Positions 31,980 through 39,955 of a stretch of 64,000 nucleotides of DNA are shown piece by piece. Origin of the DNA: JBFMHP01 sp040752855 (GTDB lineage Bacteria > Pseudomonadota > Gammaproteobacteria > RBG-16-57-12); NCBI GenBank assembly GCA_040752855.1, contig JBFMHP010000037.1, forward strand, positions 24,480 to 88,479. Reading direction: 5' to 3'. Every line of letters starts with the position of its first letter. The first letter of the stretch is position 1. The translations under genes and the position numbers were made by a program. Below the pieces are notes generated by a model. It did no database searches. It was not told the origin of the DNA and worked only from the letters and a program-made list of their open reading frames with translations.

Positions 31980-32645
31980 ATGAAATACACCCTCACGCTG
32001 CTCATGACCGAGTTTGTCACCCACGACGTCAAGCGCTTTATCCTGAGCAAGCCGGACGGCTTCGAGTTCCAACCGGGACAGGGTGTTGAACTCGCCATCA
32101 AGGAAGCCGGCTGGGAACAGGAGGCACGCCCCTTTACCCCGACTTCATTGCCGCAAGACCGGGTATTGGAATTCACCATCAAAGGCTATCAGGAACATAA
32201 CGGCGTGACCCGGCGCCTGCACACCCTCCCCCCAGGCGCACAACTGCTGATGTCGGACCCCTTTGGCACCATCCATTACAAAGGCCCCGGCACGTTTATC
32301 GCCGCCGGCGCGGGCATTACCCCGTTCATCGCCATCTTGCGCGATCTCGCCCGCAGCAAGAAACTGACCGGACACGCCCTGCTATACTCCAATAAGACGC
32401 CGGCCGATGTCATCTGTGAACAGGAGTTCCGCCACTATCTGGGCGAACGCTGCCTCCTCAGTTGCACCCGTGACTCCGCGCCGGGCTATGAGCGCCGGCG
32501 TTTCGACCAGGCCTTCCTGGAGGAACACATCAAGGATTTCAGCCGGCACTTCTACGTGTGCGGCCCGCCGGCGTTCACCTCCGACTGCCTCGAGGCGCTC
32601 AAGGTGCTGGGGGCCAAAGCCGAATCGCTGGTCTTTGAGCGCTGA
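31980..32645 (+). CDS. Ferredoxin/flavodoxin-reductase-type FAD/NAD(P) oxidoreductase
   Basis: A 221-residue protein of the ferredoxin-NADP reductase family without an iron-sulfur domain. The FAD domain occupies residues 1-100 ('FEFQPGQGVELAIKEAGWEQ', 'ARPFTPTSLP'), and the NAD(P) domain follows ('GTFIAAGAGITPFIAILRDL', 'HFYVCGPPAFTSDCLEALK'). The electron acceptor is not encoded here, so it probably serves a separate ferredoxin or ferritin. FNR-type boxes precede it. Confidence 0.88.
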   Translation: MKYTLTLLMTEFVTHDVKRFILSKPDGFEFQPGQGVELAIKEAGWEQEARPFTPTSLPQDRVLEFTIKGYQEHNGVTRRLHTLPPGAQLLMSDPFGTIHYKGPGTFIAAGAGITPFIAILRDLARSKKLTGHALLYSNKTPADVICEQEFRHYLGERCLLSCTRDSAPGYERRRFDQAFLEEHIKDFSRHFYVCGPPAFTSDCLEALKVLGAKAESLVFER

Positions 32646-32689
32646 AGATCTTGGGATACTCCCTCGACCGCGTCTGGGTCGATCCGTCC

Positions 32690-32764
32690 GCGGCCCCTCA
32701 CCCTTACGCTCTCCCGGATGGAGAGGGATCAAAAAACAGATCGATTTTGTCGCCGGGTTAATAA
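32690..32764. repeat. Partial copy of the dispersed repeat
   Basis: The end CGCCGGGTTAATAA (32751-32764) is identical to the right terminal repeat of the element at 17100-17358. Before it are CCCCTCACCC and a degraded GAGAGGG palindrome. The left terminus is not found, so only one end is kept. The rest of the 32646-32962 gap carries no gene. Confidence 0.6.
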
Positions 32765-32962
32765 CATCCCCGGCTTAGCAAACTCTAACGTTGCATCTAT
32801 TCAAAACCACTCGGGCATGCGCCGTTTACTTTACAAGCAGGTTTCATTGACATTTCGCAATGCCTGAAGTCATCGGCCGGTTTATCATTCTCGGGTGGTT
32901 TTAAAATCGGCAACGAAATACGCACAACGACCGTTTTTACTGACATCAGTAGGAGTCGAATT

Positions 32963-33508
32963 ATGGATAAACAATCTTTCATCTCCGATGTCGACGCCAT
33001 CAGGAAACGCGCACGCCGCCACATAGAACAAGGAGCGGTCACCGAAGGTTACGTCCCCGACCGTGAAACGGTGATCACGCTGCTCAACGAGGCCTTGGCC
33101 ACCGAGATTGTGTGCGTCTTGCGCTACAAACGCCATTACTTCATGGCCACCGGAATTCACGCACAAAGTGTCTCGACGGAATTTCTCGAGCATGCCAACG
33201 ATGAACAACAGCATGCCGATCAGCTGGCGGAGCGCATCGTGCAACTTGGCGGAGAACCGAATTTTTCCCCCGATGAATTGACCCTGCGCTCCCATGCCGA
33301 GTATGTCGAGTGCGAGACCCTCGCAGACATGATCAAGGAAAATCTCGTGGCCGAGCGCATCGCCATCGACAGTTATCGGGAAATTATTCAATACGTCGGC
33401 AATGAAGACCCCACAACGCGTAAACTGATGGAGGACATCCTGGCGGTTGAAGAGGAACACGCCGACGACTTGGCCAACCTGCTGGTGGACATTGCACGCA
33501 TGCAGTAG
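32963..33508 (+). CDS. Ferritin-like diiron protein (bacterioferritin family)
   Basis: A 181-residue four-helix-bundle protein. Iron ligands appear as Glu in 'LLNEALATEIVCVLRYKRHY', 'ExxH' in 'EHANDEQQHADQLAERIVQL', Glu in 'DMIKENLVAERIAIDSYREI' and 'ExxH' in 'EDILAVEEEHADDLANLL'. The heme-ligand Met of classical Bfr is not obvious, and a 30-residue N-terminal extension ('AIRKRARRHIEQGAVTEGYV') is present. It probably stores or oxidises iron under stress. GTAGGAGTCGAATT precedes the ATG. Confidence 0.85.
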   Translation: MDKQSFISDVDAIRKRARRHIEQGAVTEGYVPDRETVITLLNEALATEIVCVLRYKRHYFMATGIHAQSVSTEFLEHANDEQQHADQLAERIVQLGGEPNFSPDELTLRSHAEYVECETLADMIKENLVAERIAIDSYREIIQYVGNEDPTTRKLMEDILAVEEEHADDLANLLVDIARMQ

Positions 33509-33607
33509 TCACGCAGGGATTGTAACGATATCTTTCGCACTTAACTCGCGGTTCATCAAGGTTGATGGAACACACGCCTTGTTTCCCTCAAGTGGCGAGG
33601 CCACACC

Positions 33608-34096
33608 ATGCATACGTTCGCGCATTATCTGAAAAGTTTTTTGCTCATAGAGTTATGGCGCGGCCTGGGCGTCACCGGGCGTTATTTGTTCAAGAAAAAA
33701 ATCACCGTCCAGTATCCCGAGGAAAAGACCCCGCAGTCCTTTCGCTTTCGCGGACTCCACGCCTTGCGCCGCTACCCGAACGGCGAAGAACGCTGCATCG
33801 CGTGCAAACTCTGCGAGGCCGTCTGTCCGGCCGTCTGCATCACGATCGAAGCCGAACAGTCTCTGGATGGCCTGCGTCGCGCGCGCACCTATGAAATCGA
33901 TTTATTCAAGTGTATCTATTGTGGATTTTGCGAAGAGTCATGCCCGGTGGATGCCATCGTGATGACACGCATTTACGAGTTCCACTTCGAAGAGCGCGGC
34001 CACGAAGTGATCGACAAAGAACACTTGCTCGCCATCGGCGACCGGGAGGAGGCGCGGATCGCCGCCGACCGCGCGCTGGACGCCCCCTATCGTTGA
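33608..34096 (+). CDS. nuoI: NADH-quinone oxidoreductase subunit I (orphan copy)
   Basis: A 162-residue NuoI protein with both [4Fe-4S] cluster motifs, 'CIACKLCEAVCPAVCITIEA' and 'CIYCGFCEESCPVDAIVMTR', and the usual N-terminal amphipathic 'FLLIELWRGLGVTGRYLF'. In complex I it relays electrons through clusters N6a and N6b. No other nuo gene is nearby, so it is either a second copy beside a full nuo operon elsewhere or serves another redox partner. Neighbours are the ferritin-like and DUF5335-like genes. Confidence 0.93.
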   Translation: MHTFAHYLKSFLLIELWRGLGVTGRYLFKKKITVQYPEEKTPQSFRFRGLHALRRYPNGEERCIACKLCEAVCPAVCITIEAEQSLDGLRRARTYEIDLFKCIYCGFCEESCPVDAIVMTRIYEFHFEERGHEVIDKEHLLAIGDREEARIAADRALDAPYR

Positions 34097-34127
34097 TGGA
34101 ACATCGGGGCCAAGCACAGGAGTCGCC

Positions 34128-34544
34128 ATGTCGGATATAGAGATTCCCCGCGATCAATGGCCGGAATACTGCCAATCCTTCAGCCTCGGCCACCACGGCT
34201 GGTTGGTGAACGTCCTGCAAGTCGAAACCCGGCGGCTGGCGGAGATCCGCGACTCAGCCATTGCCGCGGGACGAGTGCTTGCCGCTGAGAGGCCGTTGCA
34301 GGAGGTAAGAGAGACCGAGCACGGCGATGAGGTGGAGATCGTTGTGACGGTTGGCCGCGGCACGGATGAAGCCTCCTTTCTGGTGAAGAATGTCAGAGGC
34401 CTGTTACAGGAACAGACCGCCGAGGCGCAACTGGGGCTGCGCGTCGACAGCGCCGATAAAACGAGCTTGTTGGTGGAGTTTCGCGTTGCGGCGAAACCAG
34501 AGACGCTGGACGGCCTGGCGGCATCGGAACGGCAAACGGACTGA
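34128..34544 (+). CDS. DUF5335-like protein
   Basis: A 138-residue acidic cytoplasmic protein. 'IPRDQWPEYCQSFSLGHHGW' and 'LVNVLQVETRRLAEIR' resemble the start of DUF5335 proteins. The second half is less conserved ('VEIVVTVGRGTDEASFLVKN'). No catalytic residues are recognised. It starts 32 bases after nuoI with AGGAGTCGCC before the ATG, so it shares that transcript. Confidence 0.55.
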   Translation: MSDIEIPRDQWPEYCQSFSLGHHGWLVNVLQVETRRLAEIRDSAIAAGRVLAAERPLQEVRETEHGDEVEIVVTVGRGTDEASFLVKNVRGLLQEQTAEAQLGLRVDSADKTSLLVEFRVAAKPETLDGLAASERQTD

Positions 34545-34570
34545 GGCATACGGCAAGCGAGAAGGACACG

Positions 34571-34702
34571 ACTGCATGGAGGAAGGAGGTAGGGCAACGC
34601 ATGGAGTTGCCGAGGATCAGGGGGTAAAATCACCCCCTCACCCTAGCCCTCTCCCTGAGGGAGAGGGAATAAAAACAGATATCTTTCGCCGCCAGGTTAA
34701 TA
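34571..34702. repeat. Partial copy of the dispersed repeat
   Basis: The region 34571-34620 (GACTGCATGGAGGAAGGAGG and GCAACGCATGGAGTTGCCGA) and the palindrome TCTCCCTGAGGGAGA match internal parts of the 17100-17358 element in inverted order. It ends with CTTTCGCCGCCAGGTTAATA, a degenerate terminal repeat. The remainder to 34895 has no gene and presumably holds the promoter of the signalling gene at 34896. Confidence 0.55.
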
Positions 34703-34895
34703 CACAGCTCGCCAGAGCCGGGGCTCTGGGTGAAGCTCGCGGCCGAAACGTTTGACCTCCTCAGTCCCCGGATTCCTCATGAAGAATTCTATCAGTGCGC
34801 CGATAACCCCCTACGTTGCAAGCATTGTTATTTCCCTGAAATGATTAAATAAAAATTAAGACCCGCACACCTCACCGCAGAACTGGAGCTGATAC

Positions 34896-37800
34896 ATGAA
34901 AAAGCAGGGAGAGCCCTTTGGCGCACTCGAGCGCCAATTGCGCGTGCAATTGGCCGAATCCAACAGCTTGGTGGATGCCGCCTTCGAGGCCGTGGTCGAC
35001 GGCATAATGGTGGTGGACTGTCATGGCAACATCACGCACCACAACCGTCGACTGTTAGACTTGTTTCACCTCCCTGCCCCAGTCTTTGAGCGCTTCGACG
35101 AAGGCGGTTTCATGGATTACTTGCGCAGTCAGATGAAGGACTCCCGTCAACAGCTCCACCGCCTGGATGCACCGATCACGGGTGAACAGGCGGGGATGCT
35201 CGAATTCAGGGACGGCCGCGTCTTTGAATGCCACATCATCCCCCGGCGGGTGCATGACCACATCGCCGGCTATGTCTGGAGTTTCCGTGATGTCACCGCG
35301 CCGCAGCGGGTCTTGCAGACACTGCAAAACAGCGAGCGCTACCTGCTGGGCATGGAGCGGGTGAGCCGCATCATTGCGCGCAATGCGAACGTCGATGACA
35401 TGATCCGTGACTTGGTGCGCGAGGTGCGCGACATCTTTGCCGCGGACCGCGCCTGGCTGCTCCATCCCTGCGATCCCGAGGCGCCCGCCTGGTCGGTGCC
35501 GGTCGAGTGCACCGCGCCGGGGCATCCAGGGGCGTTCAGCGAGGGCGCGGAGATCGCGACCGATGCCGCAGTTGCGGCGATCTTCCGCGAGGTCAATGCC
35601 AGCGCCCAGCCCCTGTGTTATACCTATACCGCCGACACGCCACACGCGGATTTTGTCGTACGGTATCAAATCCAATCGCAAATAGTGATCGGTCTGCGCC
35701 CCAAAATCGGCGCGCCCTGGGTGCTCGGCCTGCACCAGTGCAACCATCCACGCCAGTGGACCGCGGAGGAACAGCGGCTGCTGCACGACATCGCCCGGCG
35801 CCTGGAAAAGGCCTTGAGCATCCGGCTGCTGCTGCAGTGCCTGGAAAACGATGTGGCCGCGCGCAAGGCCGCCGAGCAGCGTCTGCTGGAAAGCGAACAG
35901 TATCTGCAAACCTTGTTGGCCGCACTCCCCTACGGCGTGGAGGAATGTGATCTCGACGGCGTGATCCGCTATGCCAATCCCGCCCTGCATCGCATGCTGG
36001 GTTATGACACCGAGGAGCTGATCGGGCGGCGGATCTGGGAATTTATCGCCGATGACGCGGCGCGGGAACAGGCGATGCTGGGATTTGCCGCGATCATCGA
36101 GCGGCAACCTTCGCCGGCAACGTATCACGTGCGTAAACGTGCGCGTGACGGTCAGGTGCTCAACGTCAAGGTGGACTGGGACTACAAACGCGATGCTCAT
36201 GGGCGCTTGAAGGGTTTTGTCGGCATCGTCACCGATATCACCGAACATAAAGCGGCCGAGGAGAAGCTGCGTCTGGCCGAGCGCGTGTTCGAGAGCACGG
36301 TGGAAGGCGTGGTGATCACCAACCGCGAGGGAAAAATCGTTGCGGTGAACAAGGCCTTCAGCAAGATCACCGGCTATACCGAAGAGGAGGTCATTGGTAA
36401 CAATCCGCGTTTCCTGGCCTCTGGCCGGCACGACAAGACCTTCTACAAAGCAATGTGGGAATCGATCGGCGCGGTGGGTTATTGGCAGGGCGAGTTGTGG
36501 AACCGGCGCAAGAATGGCGAGGTCTATCCGGAATGGGTGACCATCACCAGCGTCAAGGACAGCCAAGGCAATGTCACGCACTACGCCGCGGTATTCACCG
36601 ATATCTCCAAGGAGAAGCGCAACGAAAATGAAATCGAATGGCTTGCGCACTACGACCCGCTGACCCGCCTGCCCAACCGGCTGCTGCTCAATGCCCGTCT
36701 GCTGCATGCCATCGAACATGCCCGGCGCAGCGACAGCAAAGTGGCCGTGCTGCTGTTTGATATCAACCGCTTCCGCCACGTCAACGAGACCTTTGGCCAT
36801 CAGGCGGGCGACGAGATGTTGCAGGAAATCTCCGGCATGCTCAAAGCGGCGCTGCGTGAGGAAGATACCCTGGCACGCCGCAATGGCGATGAGTTTGCGC
36901 TGGTTTTGGAGAACCTGATCGATGAAGATCACGCCAGCACCGTCGCGCGCAAGCTCATCGAGCTGTTCCACCAGCCGCTGAGCTTCAAAGGCAACCAGAT
37001 GGCCTTGAGCGTCAGTATCGGGATCAGCCTGTATCCGCGCGATGGCGAGGATTGCGAAACACTGATGAAGCATGCCGACGCGGCGCGGCATCGCGCCAAG
37101 GAACAGGGCGAGAACAACCTCAACTTCTACACCAGCGCGCTGACCGATCGCGCGATGGAACGTTACACGCTCGAATCCGCCCTGCGCCACGCACTCACAA
37201 ACCAGGAGTTGCGGCTGCACTATCAGCCGCAGGTATCGCTCGATTCCGGGCGTATCATCGGCGCGGAGGCGCTCATCCGCTGGCAACACCCGGAGTTGGG
37301 GCTGGTCTCGCCCATGAAATTCATCCCGCTGGCCGAAGAGACCGGGCTGATCGTGGAAATCGGGCATTGGGTGATCCAGCAGGCCTGCGCCCAGGCCACC
37401 CGCTGGCGCGAGCGAGGGCATCATGATTTCTGCATCGCGGTGAACGCCTCGGCGCGGCAATTCCGCCAAGGCGGACTGCTGCATAGCGTGCGCACGGCAC
37501 TCGAGGAGACCGGCCTGCCCGCGCACTGCCTGGAAATCGAGATCGTCGAAAGCATGCTGATCGAGGATTCCGCCGAGGTCGACGAGACGCTGCGCCAGCT
37601 GCGCAAGCTGGGAGTGAAACTCGCCATCGACGACTTCGGCACCGGCTATTCGAGTCTGGGCTATCTCCGGCGCTTCCCGCTGGACAAGGTCAAGATCGAT
37701 CGTTCCTTCATCGAGCACGTCAATCAAAGCCCCGATGATGCGGCCATCGCCAAGGCGGTGATCTCCATGGGCCACAGCCTGAACATGATGGTGCTGGCCG

Positions 37801-38381
37801 AGGGGATCGAGGACGAGGGGCAGCTCAATTACCTGCGCTGGCAGCACTGCGACGCCATCCAGGGTTACTATTTTTCCCGGCCGCTGCCGACCCAGGAATT
37901 CGATGAGCTGCTGCTGGCCGGAAAGACGCTGCCGCACGCCACGGATATCTCGGGGTCGCCCCGACGCTGCCTGCTGATCGTCGATGACGATACGCATGTA
38001 CGCAACGCGCTGCAACGCCTGCTGCGCAATCAACCCTATCAATTGCTGCTGGCCGCCAGCGGGCCGGAAGGACTCCAGCAGTTGGCCAAACACCGTGTCG
38101 ATGTAATCGTCACCGACTACCGGATGCCGCAGATGGATGGCGTGGAATTTCTCACGAAGGTCAAGGCGCTCTACCCCGATACCGTGCGCATGATGCTCTC
38201 GGGCTACTCCGATATCCGCGCAGTCACCGACGCGATCAATCGCGGCGCCATCTACAAGTTCATCGAAAAGCCCTGGGATGACCAGCAGCTGCTGAGCTAT
38301 ATCCGGGATGCGTTCCGGCGGCGGGAGTTGGAGGATGAGAATATGCGGCTGCGCACGGAGCTCGATCGCAACCGCTGTTGA
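34896..38381 (+). CDS. PAS-GAF-PAS-PAS-GGDEF-EAL-receiver signalling protein
   Basis: A 1161-residue cytoplasmic protein. PAS (about 15-110), GAF (150-310), PAS (335-455) and PAS (460-580) are followed by GGDEF (585-745), EAL (755-1005) and a C-terminal receiver (1025-1140). The GGDEF motif is degenerate ('ARRNGDEFALVLENL', first Gly replaced by Asn), so cyclase activity is doubtful. The EAL domain is intact ('IIGAEALIRWQHPEL', 'LAIDDFGTGYSSLGYLRRFP'), so it probably hydrolyses c-di-GMP. The receiver ('DVIVTDYRMPQMDGVEFLTK', 'YKFIEKPWDD') is RpfG-type and unusually placed at the C-terminus. Confidence 0.9.
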   Translation: MKKQGEPFGALERQLRVQLAESNSLVDAAFEAVVDGIMVVDCHGNITHHNRRLLDLFHLPAPVFERFDEGGFMDYLRSQMKDSRQQLHRLDAPITGEQAGMLEFRDGRVFECHIIPRRVHDHIAGYVWSFRDVTAPQRVLQTLQNSERYLLGMERVSRIIARNANVDDMIRDLVREVRDIFAADRAWLLHPCDPEAPAWSVPVECTAPGHPGAFSEGAEIATDAAVAAIFREVNASAQPLCYTYTADTPHADFVVRYQIQSQIVIGLRPKIGAPWVLGLHQCNHPRQWTAEEQRLLHDIARRLEKALSIRLLLQCLENDVAARKAAEQRLLESEQYLQTLLAALPYGVEECDLDGVIRYANPALHRMLGYDTEELIGRRIWEFIADDAAREQAMLGFAAIIERQPSPATYHVRKRARDGQVLNVKVDWDYKRDAHGRLKGFVGIVTDITEHKAAEEKLRLAERVFESTVEGVVITNREGKIVAVNKAFSKITGYTEEEVIGNNPRFLASGRHDKTFYKAMWESIGAVGYWQGELWNRRKNGEVYPEWVTITSVKDSQGNVTHYAAVFTDISKEKRNENEIEWLAHYDPLTRLPNRLLLNARLLHAIEHARRSDSKVAVLLFDINRFRHVNETFGHQAGDEMLQEISGMLKAALREEDTLARRNGDEFALVLENLIDEDHASTVARKLIELFHQPLSFKGNQMALSVSIGISLYPRDGEDCETLMKHADAARHRAKEQGENNLNFYTSALTDRAMERYTLESALRHALTNQELRLHYQPQVSLDSGRIIGAEALIRWQHPELGLVSPMKFIPLAEETGLIVEIGHWVIQQACAQATRWRERGHHDFCIAVNASARQFRQGGLLHSVRTALEETGLPAHCLEIEIVESMLIEDSAEVDETLRQLRKLGVKLAIDDFGTGYSSLGYLRRFPLDKVKIDRSFIEHVNQSPDDAAIAKAVISMGHSLNMMVLAEGIEDEGQLNYLRWQHCDAIQGYYFSRPLPTQEFDELLLAGKTLPHATDISGSPRRCLLIVDDDTHVRNALQRLLRNQPYQLLLAASGPEGLQQLAKHRVDVIVTDYRMPQMDGVEFLTKVKALYPDTVRMMLSGYSDIRAVTDAINRGAIYKFIEKPWDDQQLLSYIRDAFRRRELEDENMRLRTELDRNRC

Positions 38382-38465
38382 CCCGGCGAACAATCTATCT
38401 CAAGAGGATTTCGACGGAGTCGGCGTCCGGACTCCACGCCGAGACTGTTAACGTATTCAGGCCTT

Positions 38466-38630
38466 TTTCTCCCTCTCCCCCAGGGACGACTCCATGGATG
38501 GAGGAGGTAGGACGGAGTCAGGAACCCGAGTCGAGAGGGTCGGGGTGAGGGGATCATAGATACAGGTCGAACTTTTTGATCCCCTCATCCTGACCTTCTC
38601 CCTGAGGGAGAAGGGACGCTCTCGTTCAGG
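38466..38630. repeat. Composite copy of the dispersed repeat
   Basis: Contains GACGACTCCATGGATGGAGG, GGAACCCGAGTCGAGAGGGT and CTTCTCCCTGAGGGAGAAGG, all found in the element at 17100-17358, rearranged. No terminal repeat is preserved. It fills the gap between the two convergent signalling transcripts, and its hairpins may act as a bidirectional terminator. Confidence 0.5.
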
Positions 38631-38668
38631 TTCTTTAAGTTCCAGGCAGAACGAAGCACAACACTATG

Positions 38669-39955
38669 CTAAGAGGCCACGGCGGCGTCCGGATTCCCGA
38701 TCGGCAGCCAGACCGTGAACGTCGTCCCCTCGCCTTCCGTACTTTCAACCTCGATGCGCCCCTGGTGCCGGCGCACGATGTCTCGGGAGATCGAGAGCCC
38801 AAGCCCGGTGCCCTTGCCGACGGGCTTGGTGGTGAAAAACGGCTCGAACAGCCGGGCCTGGTGTTCGGCGGAGATGCCGGTGCCGGTGTCGGCTACGGCG
38901 ATGAAGACCTCCCCTTCCGTGCGCCCGGTACGCAGGGTGATATCGCCGCTCTCGGTTATCGCCTGCGCCGCATTGACCAAGAGGTTGAGAAATACCTGGT
39001 TAAGCTGTGAGGGGATGCAATAGACCTTTGGGATTTCGCCGTACTCCTTGTGCAGGGTGCAGCGGTATTTCAGCTCGTTCCAGGCGACGTTCAGTGTGGC
39101 GTCCAAACCGTCGTGCAGGTTCGCCCACTGCCAGTCGCTGCCGGCGGCGTGGGAAAGGCCCTTGAGATCGCGCACGATCTTGGCGACCCGTTCCAGTCCT
39201 TGGCGCGATTCGGTCAGCAGCTGCGGGGTGTCGGCTCGCACGAAGGCGATGTCGGTCTGTTGCTTGAGTTGCCGCACCCTGGCAAGGGCGGCGTCTTCCG
39301 GCGGGCACCCCGCCTCCAATGTCTCGTAGGCATCGAGCAGCGCGAACAAATCGTGCAAATAGTTATTCAGCGAGGCGAGATTGGATGTGACGAAGCCCAC
39401 CGGGTTGTTGATCTCGTGCGCAACGCCCGCCGCCAGCTGGCCGACGGCGGCCATCTTCTCCGATTGCAGCAATTGCATCTGGACCTGATGGTTTTCCTTC
39501 ATGCGTCTAGCCAATTCCTCTTCCAGGCAGGCATTCTGGCAAACGAGCCGGTCGCGCGCCCGCTTGAGTTCGAGCTGGGAGCGCACGCGCGACAGGATCA
39601 CCGGGACACGGTAGGGCTTGGTGATGTAGTCCGCCGCACCGAGTCTAAAGCCGCGCTCCTCGTCTTCCTCCGCGTCCCGGCCGGTGACGAAGATCACCGG
39701 GATGTCGCGCAGGTCCGGTGCGGCGTGCAGGCGCTCCATCACCGCGTAACCGTCCATGCCCGGCATCGAGACATCGAGCAGGAGGAGATCCGGCTTGCGC
39801 GCGGCGGCAATCTGCAGGGCACGCTCCCCCGATGGCGCGGCCAGGATCTCGTAGTGTGGCAACAGCACGGCGCCGAGGGCGTCGAGATTGTTCGGATCGT
39901 CGTCCACCAAGAGGATGACGGCCTTGTCGATTGCATTTAATTGATCGGTTTTCAT
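38669..39955 (-). CDS. Receiver-histidine kinase
   Basis: A 428-residue protein. The receiver domain is at about 13-130 ('VILLVDDDPNNLDALGAVLL', phospho-Asp in 'PDLLLLDVSMPGMDGYAVME', 'YITKPYRVPVILSRVRSQLE'). A HisKA-like H-box follows ('EKMAAVGQLAAGVAHEINNP') and then an HATPase domain ('NLLVNAAQAITESGDITLRT', 'GTGLGLSISRDIVRRHQGRI'). It lacks membrane segments. Its ATG overlaps the stop of the upstream hybrid kinase (ATGA), so translation is coupled. Kinases with the same H-box are at 46523 and 51001. Confidence 0.9.
   Translation of the reverse strand: MKTDQLNAIDKAVILLVDDDPNNLDALGAVLLPHYEILAAPSGERALQIAAARKPDLLLLDVSMPGMDGYAVMERLHAAPDLRDIPVIFVTGRDAEEDEERGFRLGAADYITKPYRVPVILSRVRSQLELKRARDRLVCQNACLEEELARRMKENHQVQMQLLQSEKMAAVGQLAAGVAHEINNPVGFVTSNLASLNNYLHDLFALLDAYETLEAGCPPEDAALARVRQLKQQTDIAFVRADTPQLLTESRQGLERVAKIVRDLKGLSHAAGSDWQWANLHDGLDATLNVAWNELKYRCTLHKEYGEIPKVYCIPSQLNQVFLNLLVNAAQAITESGDITLRTGRTEGEVFIAVADTGTGISAEHQARLFEPFFTTKPVGKGTGLGLSISRDIVRRHQGRIEVESTEGEGTTFTVWLPIGNPDAAVAS

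Noticed and set aside
35055..38393. Very long open frame antisense to the PAS-GGDEF-EAL gene
   Set aside because: It mirrors the codon positions of a clearly real gene, has no domain signatures and is typical of GC-rich antisense frames.
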